Source: Ferrovum sp. PN-J185
Lineage (GTDB): Bacteria; Pseudomonadota; Gammaproteobacteria; Burkholderiales; Ferrovaceae
Reading direction: 5' to 3'
NCBI RefSeq assembly: GCF_001581925.1
Contig: NZ_LQZA01000003.1
Location: 62,001 to 126,000 of the forward strand
DNA length: 64,000 nt
Made by a program: the position numbers and the translations under genes. Numbering within the stretch: position 1 is the first letter of the stretch; each line of letters starts with the position of its first letter. The notes beneath the pieces are model-generated. The model searched no databases. It was given only the letters and a program-made list of their open reading frames with translations, and was not told the origin of the DNA. This document shows, piece by piece, positions 1 to 9,655 of this stretch.

Positions 1-878
1 TATGGATTGGCCTTATTGCTTTACCAATCCTTGAATTGGTATTTCATCGCTACCAAGGACCGATTCCCTATTGGCGTTTCGGCGTATTGCGAGTCATTAT
101 TGCCGTTATTACCATTCAAGGTATTGTTGGTGCCTTATTAGCCGTTAATTATCCTTGGTGGTTGGTTATTCTAGCCGGAGCAGGATCAGGGTATGCAGCT
201 GGTGGCTCAGGCAATGCGTTAGGTCATGAATTAGGACACAGTCGTTCTATTTGGGATAAACGCCTTGCTAAATGGTTTTTTACTACGGTTTGTTTTGGTC
301 ATTACACACAAGAACATGGCGCAGGTCATCATGTTCTTGTTGGTACCCCAAAAGACAGTCTTTACACACATGTTAGTGACAATTTAACCAGTTTTTCTAA
401 ACGTAACATGATCAAGCAACTACGTTTAGGTATTGAAATTGCTACAGCCCGAAGAAACATTTGGTCTGAAGTGTATGGTCCCATCTTCTTTTATATTGTT
501 TTAAATATCATCATTGGCTATTTTGCAGGTTTCAAAGGCGTTGTATTTATGATGGCACAAACCATAGTGATGTATATGGTAGATGCCTCCATCACTTTCA
601 TACAACACTGGGCATTACACCGCAATCAAGTTAACGGTCGTTATGAGCGCGTTGGCCCTCAACATACCTGGGATTGTAACAATTGGATTACAACCGTAGT
701 CTCATTTAATAATTGCCGCCATGTTGATCACCACATTAATCCAGGAAAAGATTTGAATGGCCTTGAAAACGTTCCAGAGGCTCCACAAATGCCTTATGGA
801 TATGCCGTTATGGGAACATTGGCTAACTTCCCTGGTTTATTTAGACGTGTCATGGAACCACATTTACCACAACACTAA
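1..878 (+). CDS. AlkB/XylM-family di-iron membrane hydroxylase, 5' end outside window
   Basis: The frame is open to the left edge, so this is the C-terminal part (about 292 residues) of a longer protein; the first internal TTG is not a real start. It has the histidine boxes of membrane di-iron alkane or xylene monooxygenases: HELGH, then EHGAGHH, a helix-associated QHWALH, and a last box CRHVDHH. Several hydrophobic segments lie between them. The family hydroxylates a terminal or benzylic carbon using O2 and electrons from rubredoxin or a ferredoxin reductase. The QHWALH box differs from the HYG motif typical of AlkB, so the substrate is open; a fatty-acid-type substrate is also possible. No rubredoxin gene is visible in the window. 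Family assignment is firm, substrate is not. Confidence 0.85.
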   Translation, partial: WIGLIALPILELVFHRYQGPIPYWRFGVLRVIIAVITIQGIVGALLAVNYPWWLVILAGAGSGYAAGGSGNALGHELGHSRSIWDKRLAKWFFTTVCFGHYTQEHGAGHHVLVGTPKDSLYTHVSDNLTSFSKRNMIKQLRLGIEIATARRNIWSEVYGPIFFYIVLNIIIGYFAGFKGVVFMMAQTIVMYMVDASITFIQHWALHRNQVNGRYERVGPQHTWDCNNWITTVVSFNNCRHVDHHINPGKDLNGLENVPEAPQMPYGYAVMGTLANFPGLFRRVMEPHLPQH

Positions 879-897
879 TAATACTTGTCACTTCTCA

Positions 898-933
898 GGC
901 ATCAGTTAAATCACGAACTGTAAAACTGATGCC
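898..933 (+). terminator. Hairpin after the AlkB-type gene
   Basis: A perfect 10-bp inverted repeat (GGCATCAGTT and AACTGATGCC) with a 16-nt loop begins about 20 bases after the stop codon. The following bases are only moderately T-rich, so it is a plausible but not classical rho-independent terminator. Confidence 0.5.
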
Positions 934-1045
934 TATCTAAATGTCTACCCAACATAGATTTAGCAACCAAAGAGTATCTGTACACTGCCAAATAGTTTAA
1001 TGCGTATAATCTGGTTTTACGTTAAGTTAAGTAAGGTTGATCATC

Positions 1046-1840
1046 ATGCTGGTACATCCAAACTTTGACCCTGTGGCCATTCATATTGGCCCTCTTGCTG
1101 TGCGCTGGTACGGCTTGATGTACCTGTTTGGCTTTCTTGCAGGGTCTTACGTGGGTCATTGGCGTGCCAAGACACAGCCATGGCTAAAATGGGACGTTGA
1201 TGAAGTAGATCAATTTCTAACGTACGTTGTTTTTGGTGTTGTTTTGGGTGGTCGTTTAGGTTACGTACTCTTTTATAAACCTGACTATTATTTTTCTCAT
1301 CCTCTTGATATCTTTGCTGTATGGCAAGGGGGAATGTCTTTTCATGGTGGTTTTTTAGGAGTAACGATTGGCAGTATGTTATTTGCTAGAAAAACACAAC
1401 GGCGCTGGTTAGAGGTTACTGACTTTGTTGCGCCCTTAGTTACTTTCGGATTAGGATTTGGTCGCCTTGGTAACTTCATAAACGGAGAATTACCAGGACG
1501 CCCTACTTCTTTGCCATGGGGTATGGTTTTTCCTCAAACAGATCTCATAGCGCGCCATCCGTCACAAATCTATGAAGCCATACTTGAGGGACTAGTGCTT
1601 GGTACTATTCTCGTTATAGCAAGTCGACGCCAACGCCCAATAGGGGTATTGTCCTCTTATTTTTTAATGGGTTACGGTAGCTTCCGATTTTTAGTTGAAT
1701 TCACACGCGAACCAGATAATTTTCTTGGTTTACTTACTTTTGGTCTCAGTATGGGTCAATGGTTAAGCTTACCCATGGTTATTGTCGGCATTTGGCTATG
1801 GAGAACTTCATTAAAATCGGCTATTATAAAAAGTGAATAA
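1046..1840 (+). CDS. lgt: Prolipoprotein diacylglyceryl transferase
   Basis: Lgt transfers diacylglycerol from phosphatidylglycerol to the lipobox cysteine of prelipoproteins in the inner membrane. The product is about 264 residues with seven or so membrane helices. The family signature [10 protein letters not shown] lies near residues 139-148, and the conserved HGG near 99 and GGR near 66 are present. I chose the ATG at 1046, not an in-frame TTG nine bases upstream, because AAGG ends nine bases before it and Lgt proteins usually begin ML(V/I)HP. Its substrates in this window include the LivK-like, LptE, FixH-like and thioredoxin-like lipoproteins. Confidence 0.97.
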   Translation: MLVHPNFDPVAIHIGPLAVRWYGLMYLFGFLAGSYVGHWRAKTQPWLKWDVDEVDQFLTYVVFGVVLGGRLGYVLFYKPDYYFSHPLDIFAVWQGGMSFHGGFLGVTIGSMLFARKTQRRWLEVTDFVAPLVTFGLGFGRLGNFINGELPGRPTSLPWGMVFPQTDLIARHPSQIYEAILEGLVLGTILVIASRRQRPIGVLSSYFLMGYGSFRFLVEFTREPDNFLGLLTFGLSMGQWLSLPMVIVGIWLWRTSLKSAIIKSE

Positions 1841-1940
1841 TAAAGCTTTTTATATGGCAGGTAGAAAGTAACAAAAACGAAGAAAACCGACAACGAGAAC
1901 GTTGATACTGCCTTTGGTAATTATTTTTTGGGAGAAAAAA

Positions 1941-2258
1941 ATGAATAAACTCGTGTCTTCAACTCTAGCCCTTTCACTAGCTTGCCTTTCATTCACCACT
2001 TTTGCTGCAGAAAAGGGTGAGACTCTTGCGGCTCAACACGGCTGCCTGTCATGTCACGCTGTTGACCATAAAATTGTAGGCCCCGCTTACAAAGATGTCG
2101 CTAAAAAATACCAAGGTGTTGCCGGTATTGAAGATAAACTCTTTCATAAAGTAAGAAACGGTGGTGGAGGCGTATGGGGTGCCATGGCTATGCCTGCCCA
2201 AAAAACAGTCTCTGATGCGGATTTACACACTATTTTAAAATGGGTTTTAAGCAGATAA
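1941..2258 (+). CDS. Small periplasmic class I cytochrome c (c-551/c-552 type)
   Basis: A 106-residue protein with a signal peptide ending near FAA (residue 22) and one heme site CLSCH at about 35-39. A methionine in the MPAQ stretch near residue 83 is the probable sixth ligand, and the C-terminal helix ends WVLSR. This is the pattern of small soluble electron carriers such as cytochrome c-551/c8. The frame extends upstream, but GGGAG ends about six bases before the ATG at 1941 and the signal peptide starts there. It sits alone between lgt and a solute-binding protein, so its redox partner is not shown by context. Confidence 0.9.
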   Translation: MNKLVSSTLALSLACLSFTTFAAEKGETLAAQHGCLSCHAVDHKIVGPAYKDVAKKYQGVAGIEDKLFHKVRNGGGGVWGAMAMPAQKTVSDADLHTILKWVLSR

Positions 2259-2281
2259 ACAAATAAGGAGCGGTTAATTTT

Positions 2282-3427
2282 ATGGATGTTAAACACGCAG
2301 TCAAGACTACTATTTTATTAACCGCTCTAGCACTTCTTTCAAGTTGTCAAAAAAGTAGTCCTTCTACTTCCAGCGATACACTGGAGGTACTAATTGGCTC
2401 TGCGGCACCTTTAACGGGTCCACAATCACACCTAGGTCAAGACAACGCCAATGGAGCACAACTGGCTGTTGATGATGCGAATAAAGAGCATATCGTTATT
2501 AATGGCAAAAAAATACATTTCACCCTACAAAGTGAAGATGATGCGGCTGATCCTAAAACCGGTACTATCGTTGCACAAAAATTTGCTGATCAAAAAGTGA
2601 ATGGTGTAGTGGGGCATTTGAATTCGGGAACGACAATTCCTGCTTCACGCATATACTCTGATGCAGGAATTGTTCAGATTTCTCCTTCAGCGACCAATCC
2701 CAAATATACCCAACAAGGTTTTAAAACCGCTTTCCGTGTTATGGCTAACGATATACAGCAGGGCAAAGTCTTGGCGCAATTCACAAGTCAACATCTTAAA
2801 GCCAAGCGGGTTGCTATCATTGACGATGCCACTTCCTATGGGCAAGGGTTAGCAGATGAATATGCGAAAAGCTTACAGGGTGTCGAGATCGTTTCTCGTG
2901 AACACACAGATGATCACAGTACAGATTTTAGTGCTATCTTAACGCGTATTAAAGGTAAGTCACCTGATGTTATTTTTTATGGCGGTATGGATGCGCAAAG
3001 TGGCCCTATGCTAAAACAACTGCGTGATCTACGTGATAAATCAATCTTTTTAACGGGTGACGGTGGCTGTTCAATTGAATTTGCTCAACTTGCCGGCGCT
3101 GCTGCTCAGGGTAGTTTTTGTAGCCTTCCTGGTGTACCACTTAACAAAATGCCCAAAGGCGTAGACTTTCAAACCCGATTTAAAGCGAAATACGGTGATA
3201 TTCAAGACTATGCTCCCTATGCCTATGATGCTGTAGGGGTGATGATTGCAGCCATGAAAAAAGCGCAGTCAGTTGATCCTCAAGTATATGTGAAAGTTAT
3301 GCCCACTATTCATTATGATGGAGTGACCGCTAATATAGCCTTTGATGATAAAGGTGATCTTAAGGATGGTGAAGTCACACTTTATGAATGGCAGAACGGG
3401 AAGAAAGTACCCATCAATAATCAATAA
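2282..3427 (+). CDS. livK: Branched-chain amino-acid type ABC transporter substrate-binding lipoprotein
   Basis: A 381-residue periplasmic binding protein of the Leu/Ile/Val (type I fold) family. The N-terminus is a lipoprotein signal with lipobox LSSC at residues 19-22, followed by a Ser/Thr-rich linker and the family start IGSAAPLTG. A ribosome site AGGAG lies 11 bases before the ATG. The gene converges with the livF end three bases away, so it is transcribed apart from the permease and ATPase genes although it is surely their partner. The ligand could be branched-chain amino acids, another amino acid or an amide; sequence alone does not settle this. Confidence 0.9.
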   Translation: MDVKHAVKTTILLTALALLSSCQKSSPSTSSDTLEVLIGSAAPLTGPQSHLGQDNANGAQLAVDDANKEHIVINGKKIHFTLQSEDDAADPKTGTIVAQKFADQKVNGVVGHLNSGTTIPASRIYSDAGIVQISPSATNPKYTQQGFKTAFRVMANDIQQGKVLAQFTSQHLKAKRVAIIDDATSYGQGLADEYAKSLQGVEIVSREHTDDHSTDFSAILTRIKGKSPDVIFYGGMDAQSGPMLKQLRDLRDKSIFLTGDGGCSIEFAQLAGAAAQGSFCSLPGVPLNKMPKGVDFQTRFKAKYGDIQDYAPYAYDAVGVMIAAMKKAQSVDPQVYVKVMPTIHYDGVTANIAFDDKGDLKDGEVTLYEWQNGKKVPINNQ

Positions 3428-3430
3428 CCA

Positions 3431-4132
3431 CTAACCTAAGTAGGCCTGTTGCACCAAGGGATGGTTTAAACAGGCCGCAGCACTCTCTGCCAAGACAATC
3501 TCTCCTGTATCCATCACATAAGCCCTGTCGCATAGATTTAATGCTAACCGAGCATTTTGCTCAATTAATAACAAACTTACTCCCGTTTCAACTACACGAC
3601 CAATAATTTCAAATAAATGGTCAACCATTTGCGGCGCTAACCCCATGCTTGGCTCATCTAGCATAAGTAATTGTGGTTGAGAGAGAAGCGCACGGCCAAT
3701 AGCCAGCATTTGCTGTTCTCCGCCTGAGAGCGTGCCAGCATTTTGTAAACGTCGCTCATAGAGTCGAGGAAAAATAGCATATACTTGATCTAGATGTTGT
3801 TTTAATGAAGAAACAGATCGAGAGTATGCACCCATCCATAAATTTTCTTCAATACTCATACGCTGAAAAATTCCTCGACCTTCAGGTACTAAACATAAGC
3901 CTTGCGATACACGAGAAAATGCGGGAACAGTATTAATTAATTTGTCGTTAAATAAAACAGTCCCCTTCTCGATACGCACTAATCCCGCCAAGGCTTTTAA
4001 AGTACTACTTTTACCGGCACCATTAGCACCAATAATAGTTACCCTTTCTCCAGAATTAATATGAAAACTAATATCACGTACCGCTTGTATTCCGCCATAA
4101 CTAACAGATAATTGTTTGACCTCAAGCAGCAT
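3431..4132 (-). CDS. livF: Liv-type ABC transporter ATP-binding protein LivF
   Basis: A 233-residue ABC ATPase. Walker A GANGAGKSS is at 35-43, the signature LSGGEQQ near 136 and Walker B LLMLDEP near 156. It is the shorter of the two cytoplasmic ATPases that energise LivHM. The start overlaps the livG end by 11 bp, which suggests translational coupling. It is the last gene of hemF-livH-livM-livG-livF. Confidence 0.95.
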   Translation of the reverse strand: MLLEVKQLSVSYGGIQAVRDISFHINSGERVTIIGANGAGKSSTLKALAGLVRIEKGTVLFNDKLINTVPAFSRVSQGLCLVPEGRGIFQRMSIEENLWMGAYSRSVSSLKQHLDQVYAIFPRLYERRLQNAGTLSGGEQQMLAIGRALLSQPQLLMLDEPSMGLAPQMVDHLFEIIGRVVETGVSLLLIEQNARLALNLCDRAYVMDTGEIVLAESAAACLNHPLVQQAYLG

Positions 4133-4898
4133 GATGATGCCCTTTACCTAAATAAGCCTCAATCACTTTGGGATGAGTTTGTACTGTATCAGCATCGCCT
4201 GTGGCAATCACTTCGCCAAAATTTAATACCGTAATATGTTGGCATAGTGACATAATCCATTTCACGTCGTGCTCAATCACAAGTACTGCAGTCCCATCTT
4301 GCTTTATCTGTTGGATTAGCAGTGCTAAATCATTACGTTCTTTGATATTCATGCCTGCTGCCGGCTCGTCCAGAGCCAATAATTGAGGCTCAGTAGCAAG
4401 CGCCCTGGCTATTTCCAAACGACGTTGGTCACCATAAGAGAGCACTTTGGCGTAATCATTAGCACGCTTTGTTAATCCCACATAGTTTAAAAAAAACAGC
4501 GCTTTTTCACGCAAATTGCGTTCTTCTTGACGGGTTTTTTGGGTATCAAAAATAGCCCCTAACACAGACGAATGAGAGCGCATATGTCGACCAACCAAAA
4601 TATTTTCTAAAACGGTCAAATTATTAAATAAGCGAATATTCTGAAAAGTTCTAGCAATACCATGTTGAGCTACCTTATGAGGGATTCCAACAGGTAGTGG
4701 TTTATTTCTGAGCAATATCTCACCCTGATCAGGGCGGTAGAGTCCCGTAATAATATTAAATAGAGTGGTTTTTCCTGCTCCATTAGGACCAATTAATCCC
4801 ACAATGGCTTGCTCTGGAATATGAATACTGACTTCCTTTAATGCCACCAATCCACCAAAGCGTTTAGAGACTTGATTGATTTCAAGTAGATTAGTCAT
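4122..4898 (-). CDS. livG: Liv-type ABC transporter ATP-binding protein LivG
   Basis: A 258-residue ABC ATPase with Walker A GPNGAGKTT near 37-45, the LivG-type signature LSYGDQRR in place of LSGGQ, and Walker B LLALDEPAAGMN. The C-terminal segment with KVIEAYLG is typical of LivG proteins. It overlaps livM by 8 bp at its start and livF by 11 bp at its end. It works with LivF, LivH and LivM in uptake driven by ATP hydrolysis. Confidence 0.95.
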   Translation of the reverse strand: MTNLLEINQVSKRFGGLVALKEVSIHIPEQAIVGLIGPNGAGKTTLFNIITGLYRPDQGEILLRNKPLPVGIPHKVAQHGIARTFQNIRLFNNLTVLENILVGRHMRSHSSVLGAIFDTQKTRQEERNLREKALFFLNYVGLTKRANDYAKVLSYGDQRRLEIARALATEPQLLALDEPAAGMNIKERNDLALLIQQIKQDGTAVLVIEHDVKWIMSLCQHITVLNFGEVIATGDADTVQTHPKVIEAYLGKGHHHAA

Positions 4899-5919
4899 GA
4901 TGCATCTCCTTACGTCTTAGTGCAGAAGGGATTAACCCTTCCGGACGAACAAGCATCATAACAACCAAAGCCAAAGCAAACATAATCAAACGAAGATTAG
5001 CGGGGTCAACAATCACCTGACCAAATAAACTACGTTGCCAATGCGCGGTCTCTCTTAATAGCTCAGGCAGAATACTCAATAAAAGTGACCCCAAAATAAC
5101 ACCAGGTATGTGCCCCATCCCACCTAATACAACCATACATAAAATCATGACCGACTCCATGAGAGTAAAACTCTCCGGACTAACAAACCCCTGAAATCCA
5201 GCAAACAAGCCGCCTGACAAACCGCCCATAGTAGCACCCAAACCAAATGCCAATAACTTATAGCGTTTGGTATGTATTCCTACGCATGAGGCAGCAAGCT
5301 CATCTTCTCTAATAGCCATCCAAGCTCGACCTACCCTGGATTTTTCTAATCGATAAGAGAAGATCATCGTCATAATTACTGCCAATAAGAACAAGTAATA
5401 AATATTGATGACTGAGGGTATTCTAATGTCACCAAGTAAAAGGCTATGATTAAAAACAAAAGAACCCATATGCAAAGGATCAATATCACTAATTCCTTGC
5501 GGTCCATTAGTAATATTCACAGGTGCAGATAAGTTATTAAGAAAAATACGAATAATTTCACCAAAGCCTAAGGTGACAATAGCCAGGTAATCCCCTTTTA
5601 AGCGCAAGGTGGGGGCACCTAATAAGACACCAAATAATCCAGCACATAAAGCACCAAGAGGAAGAATAGCCAGTAGGGGCCAATGTATGCCAAATTGTGG
5701 TGAGGATAACAGTGCGTAGCAATAAGCCCCCACGGCAAAAAAAGCGATATAACCTAAATCAAGTAATCCAGCATAGCCCACCACCACATTTAATCCCAAA
5801 GAGAGCATGAGATAGAGTAAAGAGAAATCAACAATTCTGACCCAGCTTTGCCCTATAGAAAAATAAAGTAGCCAAGGCAAAAACAATACAGTAAGGAGAA
5901 GCAATAATTTTTTTCTCAT
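4891..5919 (-). CDS. livM: Liv-type ABC transporter permease LivM
   Basis: A 342-residue inner membrane permease with about nine hydrophobic segments. It carries the family stretch GYAGLLDLGYIAFFAVGAY near 48-66 and GDYLAIVTLGFGEI near 109-122. The ATG shares its first base with the TAA stop of livH, so the two are probably translationally coupled. It forms the channel with LivH. Confidence 0.95.
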   Translation of the reverse strand: MRKKLLLLLTVLFLPWLLYFSIGQSWVRIVDFSLLYLMLSLGLNVVVGYAGLLDLGYIAFFAVGAYCYALLSSPQFGIHWPLLAILPLGALCAGLFGVLLGAPTLRLKGDYLAIVTLGFGEIIRIFLNNLSAPVNITNGPQGISDIDPLHMGSFVFNHSLLLGDIRIPSVINIYYLFLLAVIMTMIFSYRLEKSRVGRAWMAIREDELAASCVGIHTKRYKLLAFGLGATMGGLSGGLFAGFQGFVSPESFTLMESVMILCMVVLGGMGHIPGVILGSLLLSILPELLRETAHWQRSLFGQVIVDPANLRLIMFALALVVMMLVRPEGLIPSALRRKEMHHD

Positions 5920-6842
5920 TACACCTTCTCCTGCGTGTTACTACCTAATAAACCATTTGGCTTAAAAATCAAAACTAAAATTAATACCAGAAAAGCAAAC
6001 GCATCTTTATAGTTACTGCCAAACAAACCATGGGTGATGTCACCAATATATCCCGCCCCAAGCGCTTCTACTACACCTAACAACAACCCACCTAACATAG
6101 CCCCTTTCAAATTACCTATGCCACCCAATACAGCAGCAGTAAACGCTTTAAGTCCCAACAAAAAACCCATGGTGTAGTTACCCACAGCGTAATACATCAC
6201 ATCCATTACTCCAGCCACAGCAGCCAGTGCTGAGCCTATAACAAAAGTTTGGGAAATAACACGATCGGTATTCACTCCCATCAGTTGCGCAAAGGCAACA
6301 CTTTGCGCAGTGGCTCGCATAGCACGACCTAGTTTCGTGTGGTGGACAAGCTGCCAAAGTAAAAACATAAGCAGCAAAGATAAGACAAATATATCAACCT
6401 GCAATGCTGAAATAACTACGCCATTCCAAGACCAACTGGTGTTGGTTAAGATGTATGAAAAGGGTAAATAACTTTTACCCCAAATGAGAGCAGCAATTTG
6501 CTGCAGCAATAAGGATAAGCCTATCGCTGTAATTAATGGTGCTAGTTTTGGTGCGTGGCGAAGGGGGCGATAGGCTATTTTTTCAATGGTCCAACCAAGT
6601 ACCATACATACCAACACTGAAACCACTATCGCAACGCTAAGAGAGATGGGTAATGATATACCCTGGTGAACCAGTATCTCACTGATACTAAGTGCAATTA
6701 ATGCGCCGATCATCACCACATCGCCATGAGCAAAATTGATCAGCTCCATAATGCCATAGACCATGGTATAACCTAGCGCAACTAATGCATAGATACTACC
6801 TAAAGTTAACCCATTAACAACTTGTTGCCAAAAAGTACTCAC
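5919..6842 (-). CDS. livH: Liv-type ABC transporter permease LivH
   Basis: A 307-residue permease with about eight membrane helices. The N-terminal NGLTLGSIYALVALGYTMVYG and INFAHGD stretches are characteristic of LivH. It begins only three bases after the hemF stop, so it is very likely co-transcribed with hemF. Its partner permease is LivM. Confidence 0.95.
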   Translation of the reverse strand: MSTFWQQVVNGLTLGSIYALVALGYTMVYGIMELINFAHGDVVMIGALIALSISEILVHQGISLPISLSVAIVVSVLVCMVLGWTIEKIAYRPLRHAPKLAPLITAIGLSLLLQQIAALIWGKSYLPFSYILTNTSWSWNGVVISALQVDIFVLSLLLMFLLWQLVHHTKLGRAMRATAQSVAFAQLMGVNTDRVISQTFVIGSALAAVAGVMDVMYYAVGNYTMGFLLGLKAFTAAVLGGIGNLKGAMLGGLLLGVVEALGAGYIGDITHGLFGSNYKDAFAFLVLILVLIFKPNGLLGSNTQEKV

Positions 6843-6845
6843 GCG

Positions 6846-7742
6846 TTAAATCCAATCACGTCCATTAATAAAATCAGTTAGTAAACTCGCTTCAGCACTA
6901 CCTGGTTCAGCGCTCCAATCATAGCGCCAACGCACTATAGGTGGCAGAGACATAAGAATGGATTCGGTTCTACCTCCAGATTGAAGACCAAATAGTGTTC
7001 CTCGATCGTATACCAGATTAAATTCAACATAACGTCCACGGCGATAGGCTTGAAAGTCCCGTTCTCTTTCACCGTAGACATGGTCACGACGTCTCTCAAC
7101 TATCGGTGCATAAGCATCAATGAAATGATCTCCTACACTCTGCCACAAGGCGCGAGATTGATCCCATCCAAGATCATTAAAGTCATCAAAAAATATCCCA
7201 CCCACACCGCGTGGTTCTTGGCGGTGTTTTAAATAAAAATACTCATCACACCATTTTTTATATGTTGGATAATAGTTAGCGCCAAAAGGATTCAATGCAG
7301 CGCGACAAGTTTCATGAAAGTGAACAGCATCCTCTTTAAAACCATAATAAGGAGTCAAATCCATCCCACCACCAAACCACCACACAGGTTCTTTATGGTC
7401 ATCAAATGCAATAAAACAACGAACATTCATATGTACTGTGGGCACATAAGGGTTTCTTGGATGAAGAACCAAGGACACACCTAACGCTTCAAAACGACGA
7501 CCAGCTAACTCTGGGCGATGCTGAGTGGCCGAAGGCGGTAAACCTTGTCCCATAACGTGAGAGAAATTAACGCCCCCTCGTTCAAACAGATTCCCCTCTT
7601 CGATCAAGGCACTTATCCCTCCTCCACCTTGAGGACGTTGCCAACTATCAAAACGGAAAGTTTGCCCATCTAATTCCTGACAGCGATTAACGATACGCTT
7701 TTGTAACCCCACTAAATAATCTTTAATATCGCTTACATCCAT
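6846..7742 (-). CDS. hemF: Oxygen-dependent coproporphyrinogen III oxidase
   Basis: HemF oxidatively decarboxylates coproporphyrinogen III to protoporphyrinogen IX with O2, a late step of heme synthesis. The 298-residue protein is full length and has the family stretches [21 protein letters not shown] and [10 protein letters not shown], with conserved histidines in [13 protein letters not shown]. It leads the transcript into livHMGF, an arrangement without an obvious functional link. An O2-dependent enzyme agrees with the aerobic respiratory genes and the heme-rich cytochromes here. Confidence 0.97.
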   Translation of the reverse strand: MDVSDIKDYLVGLQKRIVNRCQELDGQTFRFDSWQRPQGGGGISALIEEGNLFERGGVNFSHVMGQGLPPSATQHRPELAGRRFEALGVSLVLHPRNPYVPTVHMNVRCFIAFDDHKEPVWWFGGGMDLTPYYGFKEDAVHFHETCRAALNPFGANYYPTYKKWCDEYFYLKHRQEPRGVGGIFFDDFNDLGWDQSRALWQSVGDHFIDAYAPIVERRRDHVYGERERDFQAYRRGRYVEFNLVYDRGTLFGLQSGGRTESILMSLPPIVRWRYDWSAEPGSAEASLLTDFINGRDWI

Positions 7743-7810
7743 AGTCGCTTTATCCGTTAAAATCAGTATAAACAGTGAAGTGTAACACTCTCAGGCTAAT
7801 CATATAAACT

Positions 7811-8380
7811 ATGAAACAACATCGACTTTCACAATCACAACGCGCTCTCAGACATTATTTAGCACAAGGAGGAGTTATTGCCTATGCTACCCGTGCTGTC
7901 TTTGGACTTGGTTGTTCACCCTATAGCCAACGCGGACTAAAAAAACTTCTCAGCATAAAAAAAAGACCCAGTCACAAGGGATTGATTGTCATTGCCCATC
8001 AAGCACGTGAGCTACAAAAACTCCATCATCCACTCACCGCTACTGAACAAAACAGAGTCAATCAAGCGTGGCCTGGTCCTGTGACCTTTTTAGTCCCTGC
8101 GCGCCAGCGTTGCCTACCATTAGTGAGAGGACGACACAAAAGCAAAAAAGTGGCTGTGAGAGTGGACGCTCATCCTGATACGCTTACTTTACTGCGGACA
8201 ATCAAGATGCCCATCACATCCACTAGTGCCAATTTATCTGGACGTCGCCCTATCCGTACTCTACGCGAGTGTCACAGACAACTTGGTAACAAAGTAAAAA
8301 TCATCAGTGGCCGTACGCTGCGTCACACCCAACCCTCTAAAATAATTGATTTAGCCAATGACCAGATAATTCGCCGTTAA
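7811..8380 (+). CDS. TsaC/YrdC-family threonylcarbamoyl-AMP synthase-like protein
   Basis: A 189-residue YrdC-domain protein. TsaC makes threonylcarbamoyl-AMP from threonine, bicarbonate and ATP for the t6A37 tRNA modification. Visible family motifs are AVFGLGC near 29-35, KKRPSHKGL near 51-59, WPGPVTF and STSANLSG. The usual YPTE preceding AVFGLGC reads YATR here, a change in a conserved spot. It stands alone on + between divergent hemF and convergent purD, whose end is one base away. It is probably TsaC; a second YrdC-type protein elsewhere in the genome cannot be excluded. Confidence 0.85.
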   Translation: MKQHRLSQSQRALRHYLAQGGVIAYATRAVFGLGCSPYSQRGLKKLLSIKKRPSHKGLIVIAHQARELQKLHHPLTATEQNRVNQAWPGPVTFLVPARQRCLPLVRGRHKSKKVAVRVDAHPDTLTLLRTIKMPITSTSANLSGRRPIRTLRECHRQLGNKVKIISGRTLRHTQPSKIIDLANDQIIRR

Positions 8381-8381
8381 G

Positions 8382-9650
8382 TTAGTTTTTTAAAGCGCGC
8401 CAACCTATATCTCGGCGGTATTGCTGCCCGTCAAATTGAATATCAGCTAAGCGTTGGTAGGCTTTATTAGCTGCAACTCGTAATGTATCGCCTAGTGCTG
8501 TCACACACAGTACACGGCCACCGCGAGTGACAAGTTGGCCCTTGTCATCAATCGCAGTTCCAGCATGAAATACGTGACTGTCCAGATCTGACACACCTTG
8601 ATCAACAATAACATCTCCTGTTCTTGGTGTATTAGGATAGTTATAAGCAGCCATAACAACACCTACCGCACTGCGTCTATCCCACTCAAGATGAACTTGA
8701 TCTAAACGCCCTTTGACAGCCAAGTCCAGTACTTCCACCAAATCCGACTTGAGACGCATCATAATGGGTTGGGTTTCTGGGTCACCCATACGACAATTAA
8801 ACTCAAGTGTTTTAATGTCTCCATTAGGACTAATCATTAATCCAGCGTACAGAAAACCAGTATAAGTATTACCCTCTGCTTTCATCCCTCGAATAGTTGG
8901 CATAATTACTTCACGCATAATTTTTGCGTGAAGCATGGGTGTAACCACTGGTGCGGGAGAATAGGCCCCCATACCACCTGTATTAGGGCCTAAATCACCA
9001 TCAAGTAACCGTTTATGATCTTGACTGGTCGCCAAAGGACAAACATTCTCACCATCAGAGAGCACAATAAAACTAGCTTCCTCTCCCTCTAGAAACTCTT
9101 CAATCACGACGCGATGTCCGGCACCACCCAGTGCCCCTGAGAACATATGATCAATGGCTTGATGCGCTTCATCAAGACTCATTGCCACCACCACACCTTT
9201 CCCTGCAGCAAGGCCATCGGCTTTTATAACGATAGGCGCGCCCTGTTGATCAATATATTGATGAGCGAGAGCAGCCTCTTCAAAAGTAGCATAAGCTGCC
9301 GTGGGAATACTATGGCGCATCATAAATGCTTTAGCAAAATCTTTAGAGGCTTCTAATTGACTGGCTAACTGAGTTGGTCCAAAAATAGCTAATCCAGCAT
9401 TTCTAAATGCATCAACAACACCTTGTGATAAGGGGGCTTCTGGACCAACTACTGTTAAATCAATAGGCTCTTCTTTAGCAAAGCGAACCCATTCATCAAC
9501 ACTATTAAGGTCAACGTTGTATAGCCCCTCTTCACGTTTGGTGCCGGCATTACCTGGTGCCACGTAAACGCGGGATACTTTTTTTGACTGAACAAGACGC
9601 CATGCCAAAGCGTGCTCACGTCCGCCCGAACCAATAACTAAAATTTTCAT
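8382..9650 (-). CDS. purD: Phosphoribosylamine-glycine ligase
   Basis: PurD joins glycine to phosphoribosylamine with ATP in the second step of purine synthesis. The 422-residue protein has the ATP-grasp layout: N-terminal VIGSGGREHALAW at 4-16, the grasp domain with ADGLAAGKGV near 143 and the signature FNCRMGDPETQ near 287. It follows purH by five bases in the transcript order dusB-fis-purH-purD. Confidence 0.98.
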   Translation of the reverse strand: MKILVIGSGGREHALAWRLVQSKKVSRVYVAPGNAGTKREEGLYNVDLNSVDEWVRFAKEEPIDLTVVGPEAPLSQGVVDAFRNAGLAIFGPTQLASQLEASKDFAKAFMMRHSIPTAAYATFEEAALAHQYIDQQGAPIVIKADGLAAGKGVVVAMSLDEAHQAIDHMFSGALGGAGHRVVIEEFLEGEEASFIVLSDGENVCPLATSQDHKRLLDGDLGPNTGGMGAYSPAPVVTPMLHAKIMREVIMPTIRGMKAEGNTYTGFLYAGLMISPNGDIKTLEFNCRMGDPETQPIMMRLKSDLVEVLDLAVKGRLDQVHLEWDRRSAVGVVMAAYNYPNTPRTGDVIVDQGVSDLDSHVFHAGTAIDDKGQLVTRGGRVLCVTALGDTLRVAANKAYQRLADIQFDGQQYRRDIGWRALKN

Positions 9651-9655
9651 GGAGA

